This document shows positions 1 to 7,815 of a stretch of DNA of 64,000 nucleotides, one piece after another. The stretch covers positions 62,001 through 126,000 of the forward strand of contig NKIM01000004.1 in NCBI GenBank assembly GCA_002255955.1, read 5' to 3'. Below the pieces are notes generated by a model, which saw nothing but the letters and a program-made list of their open reading frames with translations, made no database searches and was not told where the DNA came from. Position 1 is the stretch's first letter, and each line of letters opens with the position of its first letter. A program made the translations under genes and the position numbers. The DNA comes from Burkholderiales bacterium PBB2. GTDB taxonomy: Bacteria; Pseudomonadota; Gammaproteobacteria; Burkholderiales; Burkholderiaceae_C.

Positions 1-387
1 TTTCAGCACACAGGCGGCCACGGTGCCAGTGCGGCCGATGCCGGCGGCGCAGTGCAGCAGCACCTGCTCGCCCAGCACCAGGCTGTGGGCGATCTGCTCC
101 ACGCCCTGGCGGAAGGCCTGCGGGTCGGCACCGAGGCCGAAGTCGCGCATGGGCAGGTGTTGCCAGCGGAAGGGCAGCCGCCCCTCGGCGATTGCCTTGT
201 GATAGCCCGGCGAGAGCTGGGCCACCTCTTCGAGCGGGTTCAGGCAGACCACCAGATGCAGCTGGCGCAATCGCGCTTCGTCGAGGAAGGCGGGCCAGGA
301 TTCGAGGCGCCCGGGCATGGATTGCAGCCACAGGCGGCCGGAACTCGGCGGGCTCAGGTCGGGAATCGGGACGGAGCGAAAAGGCAT
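1..387 (-). CDS. Dual-specificity/tyrosine protein phosphatase family protein, partial (C-terminus beyond window)
   Basis: The reading frame starts at an ATG at 387 and runs off the left edge, so 129 N-terminal residues are visible. It carries the protein tyrosine phosphatase P-loop HCAAGIGRTG at about residues 112-121, the C-x5-R signature, with nucleophile Cys113 and phosphate-binding Arg119. An Asp near residue 82, in MRDFG, is placed as the usual general acid. The family hydrolyses phosphoester bonds, on protein phosphotyrosine/serine or on small phosphorylated substrates. It reads in the same direction as the creatininase-like gene, with 13 bp between them, so co-transcription is likely. 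The substrate cannot be inferred. Confidence 0.85.
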   Translation of the reverse strand, partial: MPFRSVPIPDLSPPSSGRLWLQSMPGRLESWPAFLDEARLRQLHLVVCLNPLEEVAQLSPGYHKAIAEGRLPFRWQHLPMRDFGLGADPQAFRQGVEQIAHSLVLGEQVLLHCAAGIGRTGTVAACVLK

Positions 388-400
388 GGTGTCAGGGGGA

Positions 401-1129
401 TCAAGGGACGCAGGCGGACATGGAGTCCAGCCAGGGGCCGTCGAGGATATCGCGGGTTTCTTGCACGGCGATGGTCCAGAGCCGCTCCATCACCTCGGGT
501 GGCTGCTGGTAGTGGCCGCCGTAGCAGCCATCGCCCAAGTAAGCGCGCTTGGCGACCGGGTCCATCAATGCCATGCGGGCGTAGTCGACCAGGGGCTTGG
601 GTGCATCGGGCAGGGCGACGCCAGGCAAGCGCGTCAGGCCTTCAAAGTTTTCCATCCAGCTGGCGTGCGAGGCCTGCGGGTCTTGCTCGCGCACAAAAGC
701 CATGGTGCGCGGCGCGGCCCACCAGTTGTGCCATTTGAGCTGGATGCCCGGCAGCTCCGCGCCCAAGGCCTGCAAGAGGGTGGCTGCGCCGTTGTTACCG
801 CCATGGCCGTTGACGATGACGATGCGGCGAAAGCCATGCTGGTGCAGCGAGCCGATCAGGTCGCGCAAGACTTGCAGCAAGGTCTCCAGACGCAAGCTCA
901 TGGTGCCGGGGTAGGCCATATAGGTCGGCGTCACGCCGTAGGCTTGGGCCGGAAAAACGGGTACACCCAGCGGTTCGGCAGCGGCCACCGCCACCTCTTC
1001 GGACAGGATGGCATCCACGGCCAGGGACAGAAACGCGTGCTGCTCGACGCTGCCCAGGGGCAGCACGGCGCGGTCGTCCTGGCGCAGGTAGCGCTCGACC
1101 ATGGACCAGTTGCAGTCTTTGATGCGCAT
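401..1129 (-). CDS. Creatininase family protein (creatinine amidohydrolase-like)
   Basis: A 242-residue protein. I chose the ATG at 1129 because residues from MRIKDCNW onward match the usual family start, while the upstream in-frame extension is low-complexity. Metal-ligand motifs of the creatininase fold are present: LGSVEQH (Glu29, His31), Asp39, NGHGGN (107-112) and a C-terminal Glu near 160 in HASWME. Known members are metal-dependent amidohydrolases acting on creatinine, or cyclic amides such as the riboflavin/F420 intermediate handled by ArfB. No creatine-pathway neighbour is present, so true creatininase activity is uncertain. It probably forms a two-gene unit with the downstream phosphatase. 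Confidence 0.85.
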   Translation of the reverse strand: MRIKDCNWSMVERYLRQDDRAVLPLGSVEQHAFLSLAVDAILSEEVAVAAAEPLGVPVFPAQAYGVTPTYMAYPGTMSLRLETLLQVLRDLIGSLHQHGFRRIVIVNGHGGNNGAATLLQALGAELPGIQLKWHNWWAAPRTMAFVREQDPQASHASWMENFEGLTRLPGVALPDAPKPLVDYARMALMDPVAKRAYLGDGCYGGHYQQPPEVMERLWTIAVQETRDILDGPWLDSMSACVP

Positions 1130-1290
1130 GAGCTGAGAAGAAGAGGGGAGCGAAAGGTGGTGAAGGGCAGGGCGAAAGGCGTGGCGATTGTGCCCTGCAA
1201 GCGACGCTTCGCGCGCCCGAGCTGCCATGATGGCGGCCGCCTTCTTGCTTCGGGCCCTTGCCTTCTTCCTTCTTGTTTCCACGTTTCTGA

Positions 1291-2562
1291 ATGAGCCCAC
1301 CTGCCGCTGCGCCTGCCATCCGCCACCCACGCTGGGTGCTGCTGGCCATCTGCGCCCTGTCCCTGATGAGCACGGTGGGCATGGCCTTGCCCTATCCCAT
1401 CCTGGCGCCGATCTTTGTCGGCGGGCCGGTCGATGACTTCACCCATTTCGCCGGCCTGGACCCGCGCTTGCTGATGGGGCTGGCCCTGGCGGCGAATCCG
1501 CTCGGCATCCTGATCGGCAATCTCTTCATCGGCCCGCTGTCCGATCGCCATGGCCGGCGCCGTGTGCTGGCCGTGACCATCACCGCGACCTTGCTCAGCT
1601 ACGGGCTCACGGCGTTTGCCCTCGGCCAGCGCTGGTACCTGCTGTTTGTGCTGGCGCGCTTCATCACCGGCCTGACCGAGGGCAATGTGGCGGTGGCGCG
1701 CGCCCTGCTGGCCGATATGCACGAGCAGATCGACCGCACCCAGGCTTTTGCCTGGCTCAATGCCTGCCTCTATATGGGCTGGCTGCTGGGCCCCCTGGTC
1801 GGTGGCCTGACCCTGCCGCTGGGCGAGAGCGTGCCATTTCTGCTCGCCGGCCTGGCCATGCTGCCCTGCCTGCTGGTGCTGACGCTCTGGGTGCCCGATT
1901 GGCGGCCGACTCCAGCGGCCAGCGGCGCCCCCCAGCCGGGTTTTTGGCGCCAGCTGCGCGAGCAGCAGGTGCTGGGCCTCTTGCGCGCCGACCCGGTGCT
2001 GGCGGCCTTGTTTGCGCTGCAGCTGCTCTACTGCCTGGGCGTCAACGCGCTGTACGAGTTCGCGCCGCTGTGGATGCTGGAGAACATGGGCCTGGGCAGC
2101 GCAGGCATCGCCTGGGTGACGGCGGCTCAATGCTCGGCCATGACCACGGCCAGTGTGGTGGCCGGTCGCCTGCCGGCCAGTCGCCGGCCGCTGCGGCGAG
2201 CGGCCTTGCTGGCGTTGTGCGCGGCCCTGGGCCTGAGCAGCCTGGTGCTGCTGCCCGGGCCGCTGGGCTTGGCAGCCATTGTGTGTTTGGGCTTGCCTCT
2301 GGCGCTCTACAACGCGGTGCTGCCGGCCTGGATGTCCGAGCGTTTTGCCGGCCATGGCCAGGGCCGGGTGATGGGCCTGCTGTCCACGGTGTTCTGCCTG
2401 TCAAATGTCTTGATGGCGGTGATCGGCGGTGGCCTGGCCCTGCTGTCCACACGCTGGATCATGGGCCTGGGCGGCGTCTGCTGCGTGGCTGCGTCCTTGC
2501 TGCTGCTGCGCCTGGCGCGGCGCGAAGCAGCCCGGTCTGAGCCGTCTCAGGACACGATGTAG
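1291..2562 (+). CDS. MFS transporter, DHA1 drug:H+ antiporter-like
   Basis: A 423-residue integral inner-membrane protein with about twelve hydrophobic segments. The first begins near residue 15. The loop between TM2 and TM3 carries the MFS motif A, GPLSDRHGRRR (81-91). The size and the single motif-A pattern fit the TetA/Bcr-like 12-TM DHA1 class, which exports small molecules against a proton gradient; the substrate is unknown. It is divergent from the creatininase-like gene with a roughly 160 bp gap that should hold both promoters. Its 3' end overlaps the convergent thioesterase gene by 16 bp, so the two transcripts are complementary at their ends. Confidence 0.88.
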   Translation: MSPPAAAPAIRHPRWVLLAICALSLMSTVGMALPYPILAPIFVGGPVDDFTHFAGLDPRLLMGLALAANPLGILIGNLFIGPLSDRHGRRRVLAVTITATLLSYGLTAFALGQRWYLLFVLARFITGLTEGNVAVARALLADMHEQIDRTQAFAWLNACLYMGWLLGPLVGGLTLPLGESVPFLLAGLAMLPCLLVLTLWVPDWRPTPAASGAPQPGFWRQLREQQVLGLLRADPVLAALFALQLLYCLGVNALYEFAPLWMLENMGLGSAGIAWVTAAQCSAMTTASVVAGRLPASRRPLRRAALLALCAALGLSSLVLLPGPLGLAAIVCLGLPLALYNAVLPAWMSERFAGHGQGRVMGLLSTVFCLSNVLMAVIGGGLALLSTRWIMGLGGVCCVAASLLLLRLARREAARSEPSQDTM

Positions 2563-3035
2563 GCGCCGGCGCCGCAGCTGATCAATCGGCCTTCAGCATC
2601 GAAGAACTCCATGCGGGTGGAGGCCACCCGGCTGCCCAGGCGCAGCACCTGGGCGGTGGCGCGAAAGGCCGGCCCGTTGCCGGGGCGCAGGTAGTCGATG
2701 CGCAGGTCGATGGTGCCCAGCTTGCCGAAGCGCTGCAGGCGCGCCTCGGCGCTCTCGTCCAGATGCCGCGCGCCGATGGCTGCCATCACCGCCAGGCCGC
2801 CCATGGCATCGAGCGTGGCACTGATGACGCCGCCGTGCAGGCGCTGGTGGGTGAAATGGCCGATCAGCTCGGGCCGCATCTGCAGGCGGGCGCTGGCGGC
2901 ATCAGCGGTCAGCGATTCGATCTGCAGGCCCAGCACCTGGTTGAAGCAGATCTGGCGCTCGAACATCTCGCACAGGCGCTCGGTGAACTCCGTGTCGAAG
3001 ATGCTGTTCACAGGGGCGTGGTTCATGGGAGGCAT
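2547..3035 (-). CDS. Hotdog-fold thioesterase family protein (YigI-like)
   Basis: A 162-residue protein with the hotdog signature HGGVISATLDAMGG (67-80), in which the HGG turn and Asp76 fit the acyl-CoA thioesterase active site. The length and the N-terminal helix before the hotdog fold resemble E. coli YigI, a medium/long-chain acyl-CoA thioesterase. It is last in a run of seven same-strand genes, 30 bp after the PAS-LuxR regulator. An alternative start lies three codons in (MNHAP, 3026); neither start has a clear ribosome-binding site. Family membership is firm; the acyl substrate is not known. Confidence 0.85.
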   Translation of the reverse strand: MPPMNHAPVNSIFDTEFTERLCEMFERQICFNQVLGLQIESLTADAASARLQMRPELIGHFTHQRLHGGVISATLDAMGGLAVMAAIGARHLDESAEARLQRFGKLGTIDLRIDYLRPGNGPAFRATAQVLRLGSRVASTRMEFFDAEGRLISCGAGAYIVS

Positions 3036-3065
3036 GTCGCAGGAGAGCAGAAAAGAGCAGCCGGC

Positions 3066-3611
3066 TCAGACCACCAGCAGTTTGTGGATCAGATCGGGCG
3101 TGGAGGCGGCGCCGTACTTCTTCATCAGCCGCGCGCGGTAGACGTCCACCGTGCGCGGGCTGATGGACAGGCGGCGGCCGATCAGCTTGCTGGTCAGGCC
3201 CTCGATCAGCAGGGCGGCGATCTCGCGCTCGCGCGGTGTCAGCTCGGCCTTGAGGCGGCGGTGCGGCGAGAGGTCGACAAAGCTCCAGATGCCTTCCGCA
3301 TGAGGATCGCTGGGCTTGAGCGCGCGGCCCGAGACATGGCACCAGAACAGCTGGCCGTTGCCGAGGCGGCGCATCAGGCGGTCGTCGGCATAGCAGCCCT
3401 GGGCATCGAGGCTGGCGGTGATGCGCTCGCCGGTGCGTTCGAACTCGACCACGCTGGGGTAGAGGATCTCCAGGCTCTGGCCGACCAGGTCTTCGCGCCG
3501 CGCCTGGAACATGGCCAGCAGCTGCTGGTTGCAGTCCTGGATCAGGCGCTGCGCCGACAGCACCAAGCCCATGGGCGCAAGGTCGAAGGCGGTGCGGTAG
3601 TCGAGCGGCAT
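3066..3611 (-). CDS. PAS domain-containing LuxR-family transcriptional regulator
   Basis: A 181-residue cytoplasmic regulator. Residues about 8-115 form a PAS fold, with the NGQLFWCHVSGRAL strand typical of the PAS/PAC core. Residues 122-178 are a LuxR/GerE helix-turn-helix beginning LTPREREIAALL, with the recognition helix around SPRTVDVYRARL. There is no receiver domain, so control is expected through PAS ligand or redox sensing rather than phosphorylation. The gene sits 63 bp after the binding-protein gene that ends at 3675, in the same orientation. It is a candidate autoregulator of the barrel/binding-protein cassettes; that role is inference from position only. Confidence 0.88.
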   Translation of the reverse strand: MPLDYRTAFDLAPMGLVLSAQRLIQDCNQQLLAMFQARREDLVGQSLEILYPSVVEFERTGERITASLDAQGCYADDRLMRRLGNGQLFWCHVSGRALKPSDPHAEGIWSFVDLSPHRRLKAELTPREREIAALLIEGLTSKLIGRRLSISPRTVDVYRARLMKKYGAASTPDLIHKLLVV

Positions 3612-3674
3612 GGGGGCGGGGAAGGCGGACGGGCAGGTGGGCAGGTTGGCAGACAGGTGGGGCGCGATTGTGGC

Positions 3675-4877
3675 TCAGGGTAGGCCGACCGGTGGCATGT
3701 AGACGACTTTCAGCGAGGGGTCCAGGCCGCTGCTGTCCATGAAGGCCAGGGCATTGGGCGTGCTCAGCAGCCAGGCGCGCAAGGCGGCCGGCTGGGCAAA
3801 CTCGCGCGGTGCCCGGCCGCGGCCGCTGAAGGTCATGCGCGACCAGATGGCCTTGACCTGGGCCGCGTCTTTCTCCAGCACCCATTTGTAAAACTCATGC
3901 TTGAGCTCGCCGCCCTGGCTGCCCAGGGCCGGCCGGCCGCCGCCCGGCAGCTCCAGGGCCTCGCCCAGGAACAAGGCCGCCACCTGCTGCTGGCTCAGCA
4001 GCTTGACCGGGCTCTGCGCCGCCATCACCAGCACCGGCTGGGGCGGGCTGTAGTTCTTGATGATCTGCTCGATGCGGCCGCTGGCCTGCAAGCGCTCCAG
4101 GGCGGCCAGCAGCAGCTGCGCATCGACCCGGCCATTGCGCGGCACGGCGCAGCGGAACTCGGTGCGCGAGAGCGGCAGGCGCCAGTTGGCGAACAGGTGG
4201 CCGGGGTTGTTGCGCAGATGCCAGTCGATCTCACGCGTGTCGGACACGATGTAGGGCGAGCGGATCAGCTTGAGCTTTTGCAGATTGCGGTCCACCGCGA
4301 AGGTGTCGTCGCGCCGCAGGCGCCCGTCATTGAAACGATCTTCCAGTGCAGGGTAGACAAAACCCAGCACGGTGCCGATGGTCTGGCCGCGATGCAGCTG
4401 ATCCAGGCCGGTGATGGGCACGGCCGATTCGTGGCCGGTCAGCACCGTGGCCAGCTCGAACATCGGCGGGCCCCAGTGGTAGGCCTCGGGGTTGCGCACC
4501 CAGTCACGGCTCAGGTGGCAGCGCAGATCCACGTCGCCGGCCAGCACGGCGGCATCGACCCGGGTGCGCGGCAGCACCAGGGTTTGCACGCTCATGCCCA
4601 GTTGCTCGGCCAGGGTCTGGACGATGTCGTGGTTGATGCCGGCCACCAAGGTGCCGTCGCGATAGAAGGCATAGGGCGCCGACCAGGACTGCACGGCCGA
4701 GACACGCAGCACTTTGCTCGGGTCCGGCCGGGCACCCGCTGGGGCTTGCGCCTCGGCCGGCACCATCGCCGCCAGGGCCAGGCCCGCCAGCAGCAGGCCG
4801 CGCAGGGCGCCGCGCCATGCGCCGGTGCGCGCGGCGTGCAGCAGGGGCATGGGTTTGGCGGCGTCGAGGGCGTTCAT
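3675..4877 (-). CDS. Periplasmic two-domain substrate-binding protein (SBP_bac_3-like + PstS-like C-terminal domain), copy 1
   Basis: A 400-residue protein with a signal peptide (hydrophobic core about 26-41, cleavage near AEAQA). Residues about 55-276 resemble a type 3 solute-binding domain. Residues about 283-400 resemble the shorter phosphate-binding/PstS-like domain and end in the sequence KVVYMP. Cys120 and Cys243 are conserved in the paralogue at 6621-7802 and may form a disulfide. No permease or ATPase gene is nearby, so an ordinary ABC uptake role is unsupported and a sensory role is possible. It begins 12 bp after the barrel gene at 4890-6188. The ligand is unknown. Confidence 0.75.
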   Translation of the reverse strand: MNALDAAKPMPLLHAARTGAWRGALRGLLLAGLALAAMVPAEAQAPAGARPDPSKVLRVSAVQSWSAPYAFYRDGTLVAGINHDIVQTLAEQLGMSVQTLVLPRTRVDAAVLAGDVDLRCHLSRDWVRNPEAYHWGPPMFELATVLTGHESAVPITGLDQLHRGQTIGTVLGFVYPALEDRFNDGRLRRDDTFAVDRNLQKLKLIRSPYIVSDTREIDWHLRNNPGHLFANWRLPLSRTEFRCAVPRNGRVDAQLLLAALERLQASGRIEQIIKNYSPPQPVLVMAAQSPVKLLSQQQVAALFLGEALELPGGGRPALGSQGGELKHEFYKWVLEKDAAQVKAIWSRMTFSGRGRAPREFAQPAALRAWLLSTPNALAFMDSSGLDPSLKVVYMPPVGLP

Positions 4878-4889
4878 CGCGTCAGCGCC

Positions 4890-6188
4890 TCAGAACACAA
4901 AGTCCAGGTTCAGGCTCAGCACCCGCAGCTGGCCATCCCAGGCCGGGCCTCGGTAGTTGCCGATAGGGGGCGTCGCTGGGTAGCTGACGCTGCCGATCTG
5001 GCCCAAGCGGATCTCCTGGGTGTTGCGCAACCACTCGATGTGGAACTTGAGTGCCAGGTTCTCCGCGCAGTCCCAGCGCAGGCCGGCCTGCCAGCTGCGC
5101 CGGCCGTTGGCGCTTTGCAAAAAGCGATCGAACGCGGCGTTGGCCGCCTGCGCTGCCGGCGGCGCCCCGGCCACGGTCTGGAAGCTCAGCGGTGCTTCCA
5201 CAAAGCGCGTCTGGCCAATGCCTACAAAGGGGGTGAAGGCGCCCAGCCGGCGCGAGAGCTGGGTATACCAGGCATCGGCATCGGCCACCAGGATGGAGTC
5301 GGAGCGGCGTTGCATCCATTCGCCGCTCAAGGTCCAGGCGCCGCGTTCGTAGTTCAGGCCCAGGGTGTTGATGGCCGCGCGCACCTGGCTTGGCGCGCGC
5401 GCTTTCAGCACGGCCGCGCAATTGCTGCACGCGGTCGCCCCCGAGGCCAGCGTTTGCAGCTGCGCCAGGGTGCCTGGCAGCTGGGCGTCGAGCTGGTAGT
5501 CCGAGCGGCCTAGGCGCAGGGTCCAACGGCCTTGCTGCCACTGCGCCGCCAGGGCGGTGATGGCGCTGGCCTTGACCCGGCCGGTGGTCAGGTCCACCTG
5601 GGCGCGGCCATGCACGGCGTCCAGGCTGAGCTCGCCGGGGCCCATGGCTTGGCGCCAGATGGCGCCCAGGCCATCGACCTTGCTGATGGGGTTGAGGTGG
5701 TAGAGCGAGCTGTAGGGCCGCACATTGGTCTGCGCATAGGCCACATTGCGGGTTTCCGACAGCAGAAAGACCGGCAGTGCCAGCCGCCCGGCGCGCAGGC
5801 TCAGCGGCGGCGTGGGCTCCCAAGCGAGGTAGAGCCACTCGGTGCGCGGCCGGAAGCGCAGCACGATGTCGTCCTTGGCCAGCACCTGCCAGACCAGGCG
5901 CAGCGGTCCGTTGGGGTTGAGCGTCAGCTGGGCCGAGAGCTGGCTGTCGCCGTCGAAGCGCCAGTCGCGCAGCGAGGCATTGGCATTGCGCGCATCGGGC
6001 CGCATGCTGGCCACGGCGTCGTTGGAGCGGTAGGCGCCCAGGGTGCCAAAACCATCAAGCTTGAGCCAGTCGGCCAGCTCACCGGGTTCCGGCGCCGGCT
6101 CGGTGCGCGCACTGGTGGCTCCTGCAGCCAGCAAGAGCAGCGGCAGCAGCATCGATCGTCGCCAGCCGTGGCGTGCTGCATCCTTCAT
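4890..6188 (-). CDS. Outer-membrane beta-barrel (porin-like) protein, copy 1
   Basis: A 432-residue protein with an N-terminal signal peptide (hydrophobic stretch 13-27). It has many alternating aromatic/hydrophobic strands and a C-terminal Phe preceded by LNLDFV, the signature used by the BAM complex to insert outer-membrane barrels. The start of the mature region has GFGTLGAYRSNDAV, conserved in the paralogue at 7816-9093. Three cysteines, C254-x-x-C257 and C374 in LRWDC, are also conserved there, which is unusual for a barrel. The start codon overlaps the stop of the PaaI-like gene (ATGA). No known family name can be given from sequence alone; the barrel assignment is inferred from composition and termini. 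Confidence 0.72.
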   Translation of the reverse strand: MKDAARHGWRRSMLLPLLLLAAGATSARTEPAPEPGELADWLKLDGFGTLGAYRSNDAVASMRPDARNANASLRDWRFDGDSQLSAQLTLNPNGPLRLVWQVLAKDDIVLRFRPRTEWLYLAWEPTPPLSLRAGRLALPVFLLSETRNVAYAQTNVRPYSSLYHLNPISKVDGLGAIWRQAMGPGELSLDAVHGRAQVDLTTGRVKASAITALAAQWQQGRWTLRLGRSDYQLDAQLPGTLAQLQTLASGATACSNCAAVLKARAPSQVRAAINTLGLNYERGAWTLSGEWMQRRSDSILVADADAWYTQLSRRLGAFTPFVGIGQTRFVEAPLSFQTVAGAPPAAQAANAAFDRFLQSANGRRSWQAGLRWDCAENLALKFHIEWLRNTQEIRLGQIGSVSYPATPPIGNYRGPAWDGQLRVLSLNLDFVF

Positions 6189-6604
6189 AGCAGGGCGTAA
6201 GTGGTGGTGGCCTGGGCGGCCAGGCGTTCATCGGGATTGAGGATGTCGATGCTGCCAAAGGCCAAGCTTTTGCCGCTTCGCAACACCCGGGCGCGGATCA
6301 GGCAGAAGGGCCCTGACACCGGGCGCAGAAAACTGGTCTGCAGCTGCACCGTGGTCATGGGCTTGAATTCGCCCAGCTCGGTCATCATGGCCAGCACCAT
6401 GGCCGTGTCGGCCGCGGCCATGGCCACCTGGCCACACATCACCCCGCCGACATGGACGAAGGCCGGCTTCACCGGCAGGCGCAGGCTCACCTCCCCGGGC
6501 GCGCAGCCCAGCACCTCCAGGCCCATCTCCGCAATCCAGGGCGCGAAGATGCGGGGCAGGGCGGCTTGCAGATCGGCGGCTTGCAGCGGTGGCGCAGAGG
6601 GCAT
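6185..6604 (-). CDS. PaaI family thioesterase (hotdog fold)
   Basis: A 139-residue hotdog protein. The motif HVGGVMCGQVAMAAADTAM gives the GGxxxG turn and the acidic residue used by PaaI-type thioesterases. Such enzymes hydrolyse aryl- or acyl-CoA thioesters in the cytoplasm. The gene lies between the two barrel/binding-protein cassettes, 16 bp after the stop of copy 2's binding protein and overlapping the start of copy 1's barrel by 4 bp (ATGA). Translational coupling with the next gene is therefore likely. No phenylacetate-pathway gene is nearby, so the symbol paaI is not assigned. Confidence 0.85.
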   Translation of the reverse strand: MPSAPPLQAADLQAALPRIFAPWIAEMGLEVLGCAPGEVSLRLPVKPAFVHVGGVMCGQVAMAAADTAMVLAMMTELGEFKPMTTVQLQTSFLRPVSGPFCLIRARVLRSGKSLAFGSIDILNPDERLAAQATTTYALL

Positions 6605-6620
6605 GGCGTGCTTTCTTGGG

Positions 6621-7802
6621 TCAGGGCATGTAGACGATGCGCAAGGTGTTGTCGACCAGGGTCAGGGGCAGGTAGCCGATGGCCTCAGTATGGCGCTGAA
6701 GAAAACTCTTGGTGGCTTCCGGGCTGCTCAGCTCGGTGGGGGCGCGCCGCCGCCCGCCGAACTGCTGCGCCGCCCAGGACGCACGGTACTGCGCCGGCTC
6801 ACGCTGGAGGATGGCGGCAAAGAACTGCTGGCGCTCCGGGCCAGCACTCATTACAGGCAGGGCCGGCACCTCGTCCAGCAGGCTCAGGCGTTGTCCCAGG
6901 AAGAGCTCGGCCAGGGCCCTGCGGCCGACCTCGCGCAACGGGCTGCGCACCGACACCACCACCGCCAGCGCCGGCGCAGTGCGGGCGGCCACGATCTGCT
7001 CGATGCGGCCGCTGCTGAGCAGCTGATCGAGGCTGGCCAGCACCTGCCTGGCCTCAAAGCGCCCGCGAGGCGACACGGTGCAGCGGTAGGGGCGAGAGCC
7101 CAGCGGCAGGCGCCAGGAGGCCAGGCGCTCCTCCCCGCCAGGCGTGCTGACCCCGGCCTGCAGGCTGATGAACCAGCTCAAGGTCTGGCGGCTGCTGACG
7201 CCATAGGGGTGGCGATCCTTGGCGAGCTTGCGCAGCATGCGCTCTTCATCGAGCGCATCGTCGCGCTTGACTCGACCCTGCAGGAACAGCACTTCGAGCG
7301 CCGGGTAGGCCTGGGCTTGCAGGGTGCCGATCACGGCGCCCTGGGGCAGTTGCTCCAGGGTGTCCACGCCGGCCGCGCTTGGGTGGGCGCTGAGCATGTC
7401 CTGCAGCTCGAACAGGGGCGGGCTCTGGGGCAGGCCATCGGGGCGAGAGTTTTGCAGCGGGCTCAGATTGCAGGCGATGTCGGCCTCGCCGCTGAGCAAG
7501 GCACTCTCGATCCGCAGCCGGGGCAAGGCCAGCCACTCGATGCGGGTTTTCAGCGCAGCTGCCAGTTCCTGCGCAATCTCCACATCAATGCCGGCGCTGG
7601 CCTGTTGATCGCGCCAGACGACAAAAGGAGGGCTGATGGAACGGGAGACCGCGACCCGCAGGGCAGGCGGCTCCTCTGCGCAGCGGGCGGGCAGGGGCAG
7701 GCCACTGCACAGGACCAAGGTCGAGCACAGGGCCCACCCGCCCGCGAGCCACTTGCCAGGCCTGCGGCGCATGGGGTGCTCGGTGTCTTGGGAGAGGCGC
7801 AT
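6621..7802 (-). CDS. Periplasmic two-domain substrate-binding protein (SBP_bac_3-like + PstS-like C-terminal domain), copy 2
   Basis: A 393-residue paralogue of the protein at 3675-4877. I chose the ATG at 7802, giving a 13 bp gap after the preceding barrel gene, close to the 12 bp gap of the other cassette. A second ATG at 7772 would give a tighter signal peptide and is a real alternative. Mature domains align with copy 1: the first through SGRIEQIV, then a PstS-like domain ending RIVYMP. Cys111 and Cys241 match Cys120 and Cys243 of copy 1. Most surface positions differ, so the two copies probably bind different ligands or diverged long ago. No transporter partner is nearby. Confidence 0.75.
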   Translation of the reverse strand: MRLSQDTEHPMRRRPGKWLAGGWALCSTLVLCSGLPLPARCAEEPPALRVAVSRSISPPFVVWRDQQASAGIDVEIAQELAAALKTRIEWLALPRLRIESALLSGEADIACNLSPLQNSRPDGLPQSPPLFELQDMLSAHPSAAGVDTLEQLPQGAVIGTLQAQAYPALEVLFLQGRVKRDDALDEERMLRKLAKDRHPYGVSSRQTLSWFISLQAGVSTPGGEERLASWRLPLGSRPYRCTVSPRGRFEARQVLASLDQLLSSGRIEQIVAARTAPALAVVVSVRSPLREVGRRALAELFLGQRLSLLDEVPALPVMSAGPERQQFFAAILQREPAQYRASWAAQQFGGRRRAPTELSSPEATKSFLQRHTEAIGYLPLTLVDNTLRIVYMP

Positions 7803-7815
7803 GTTCGCGGCCGGT

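Noticed and set aside
3675-7802. Binding proteins as parts of an ordinary ABC importer
   Set aside because: No permease or ATPase gene lies in the operon or nearby, and each protein fuses two binding domains, so I did not assign an uptake system.
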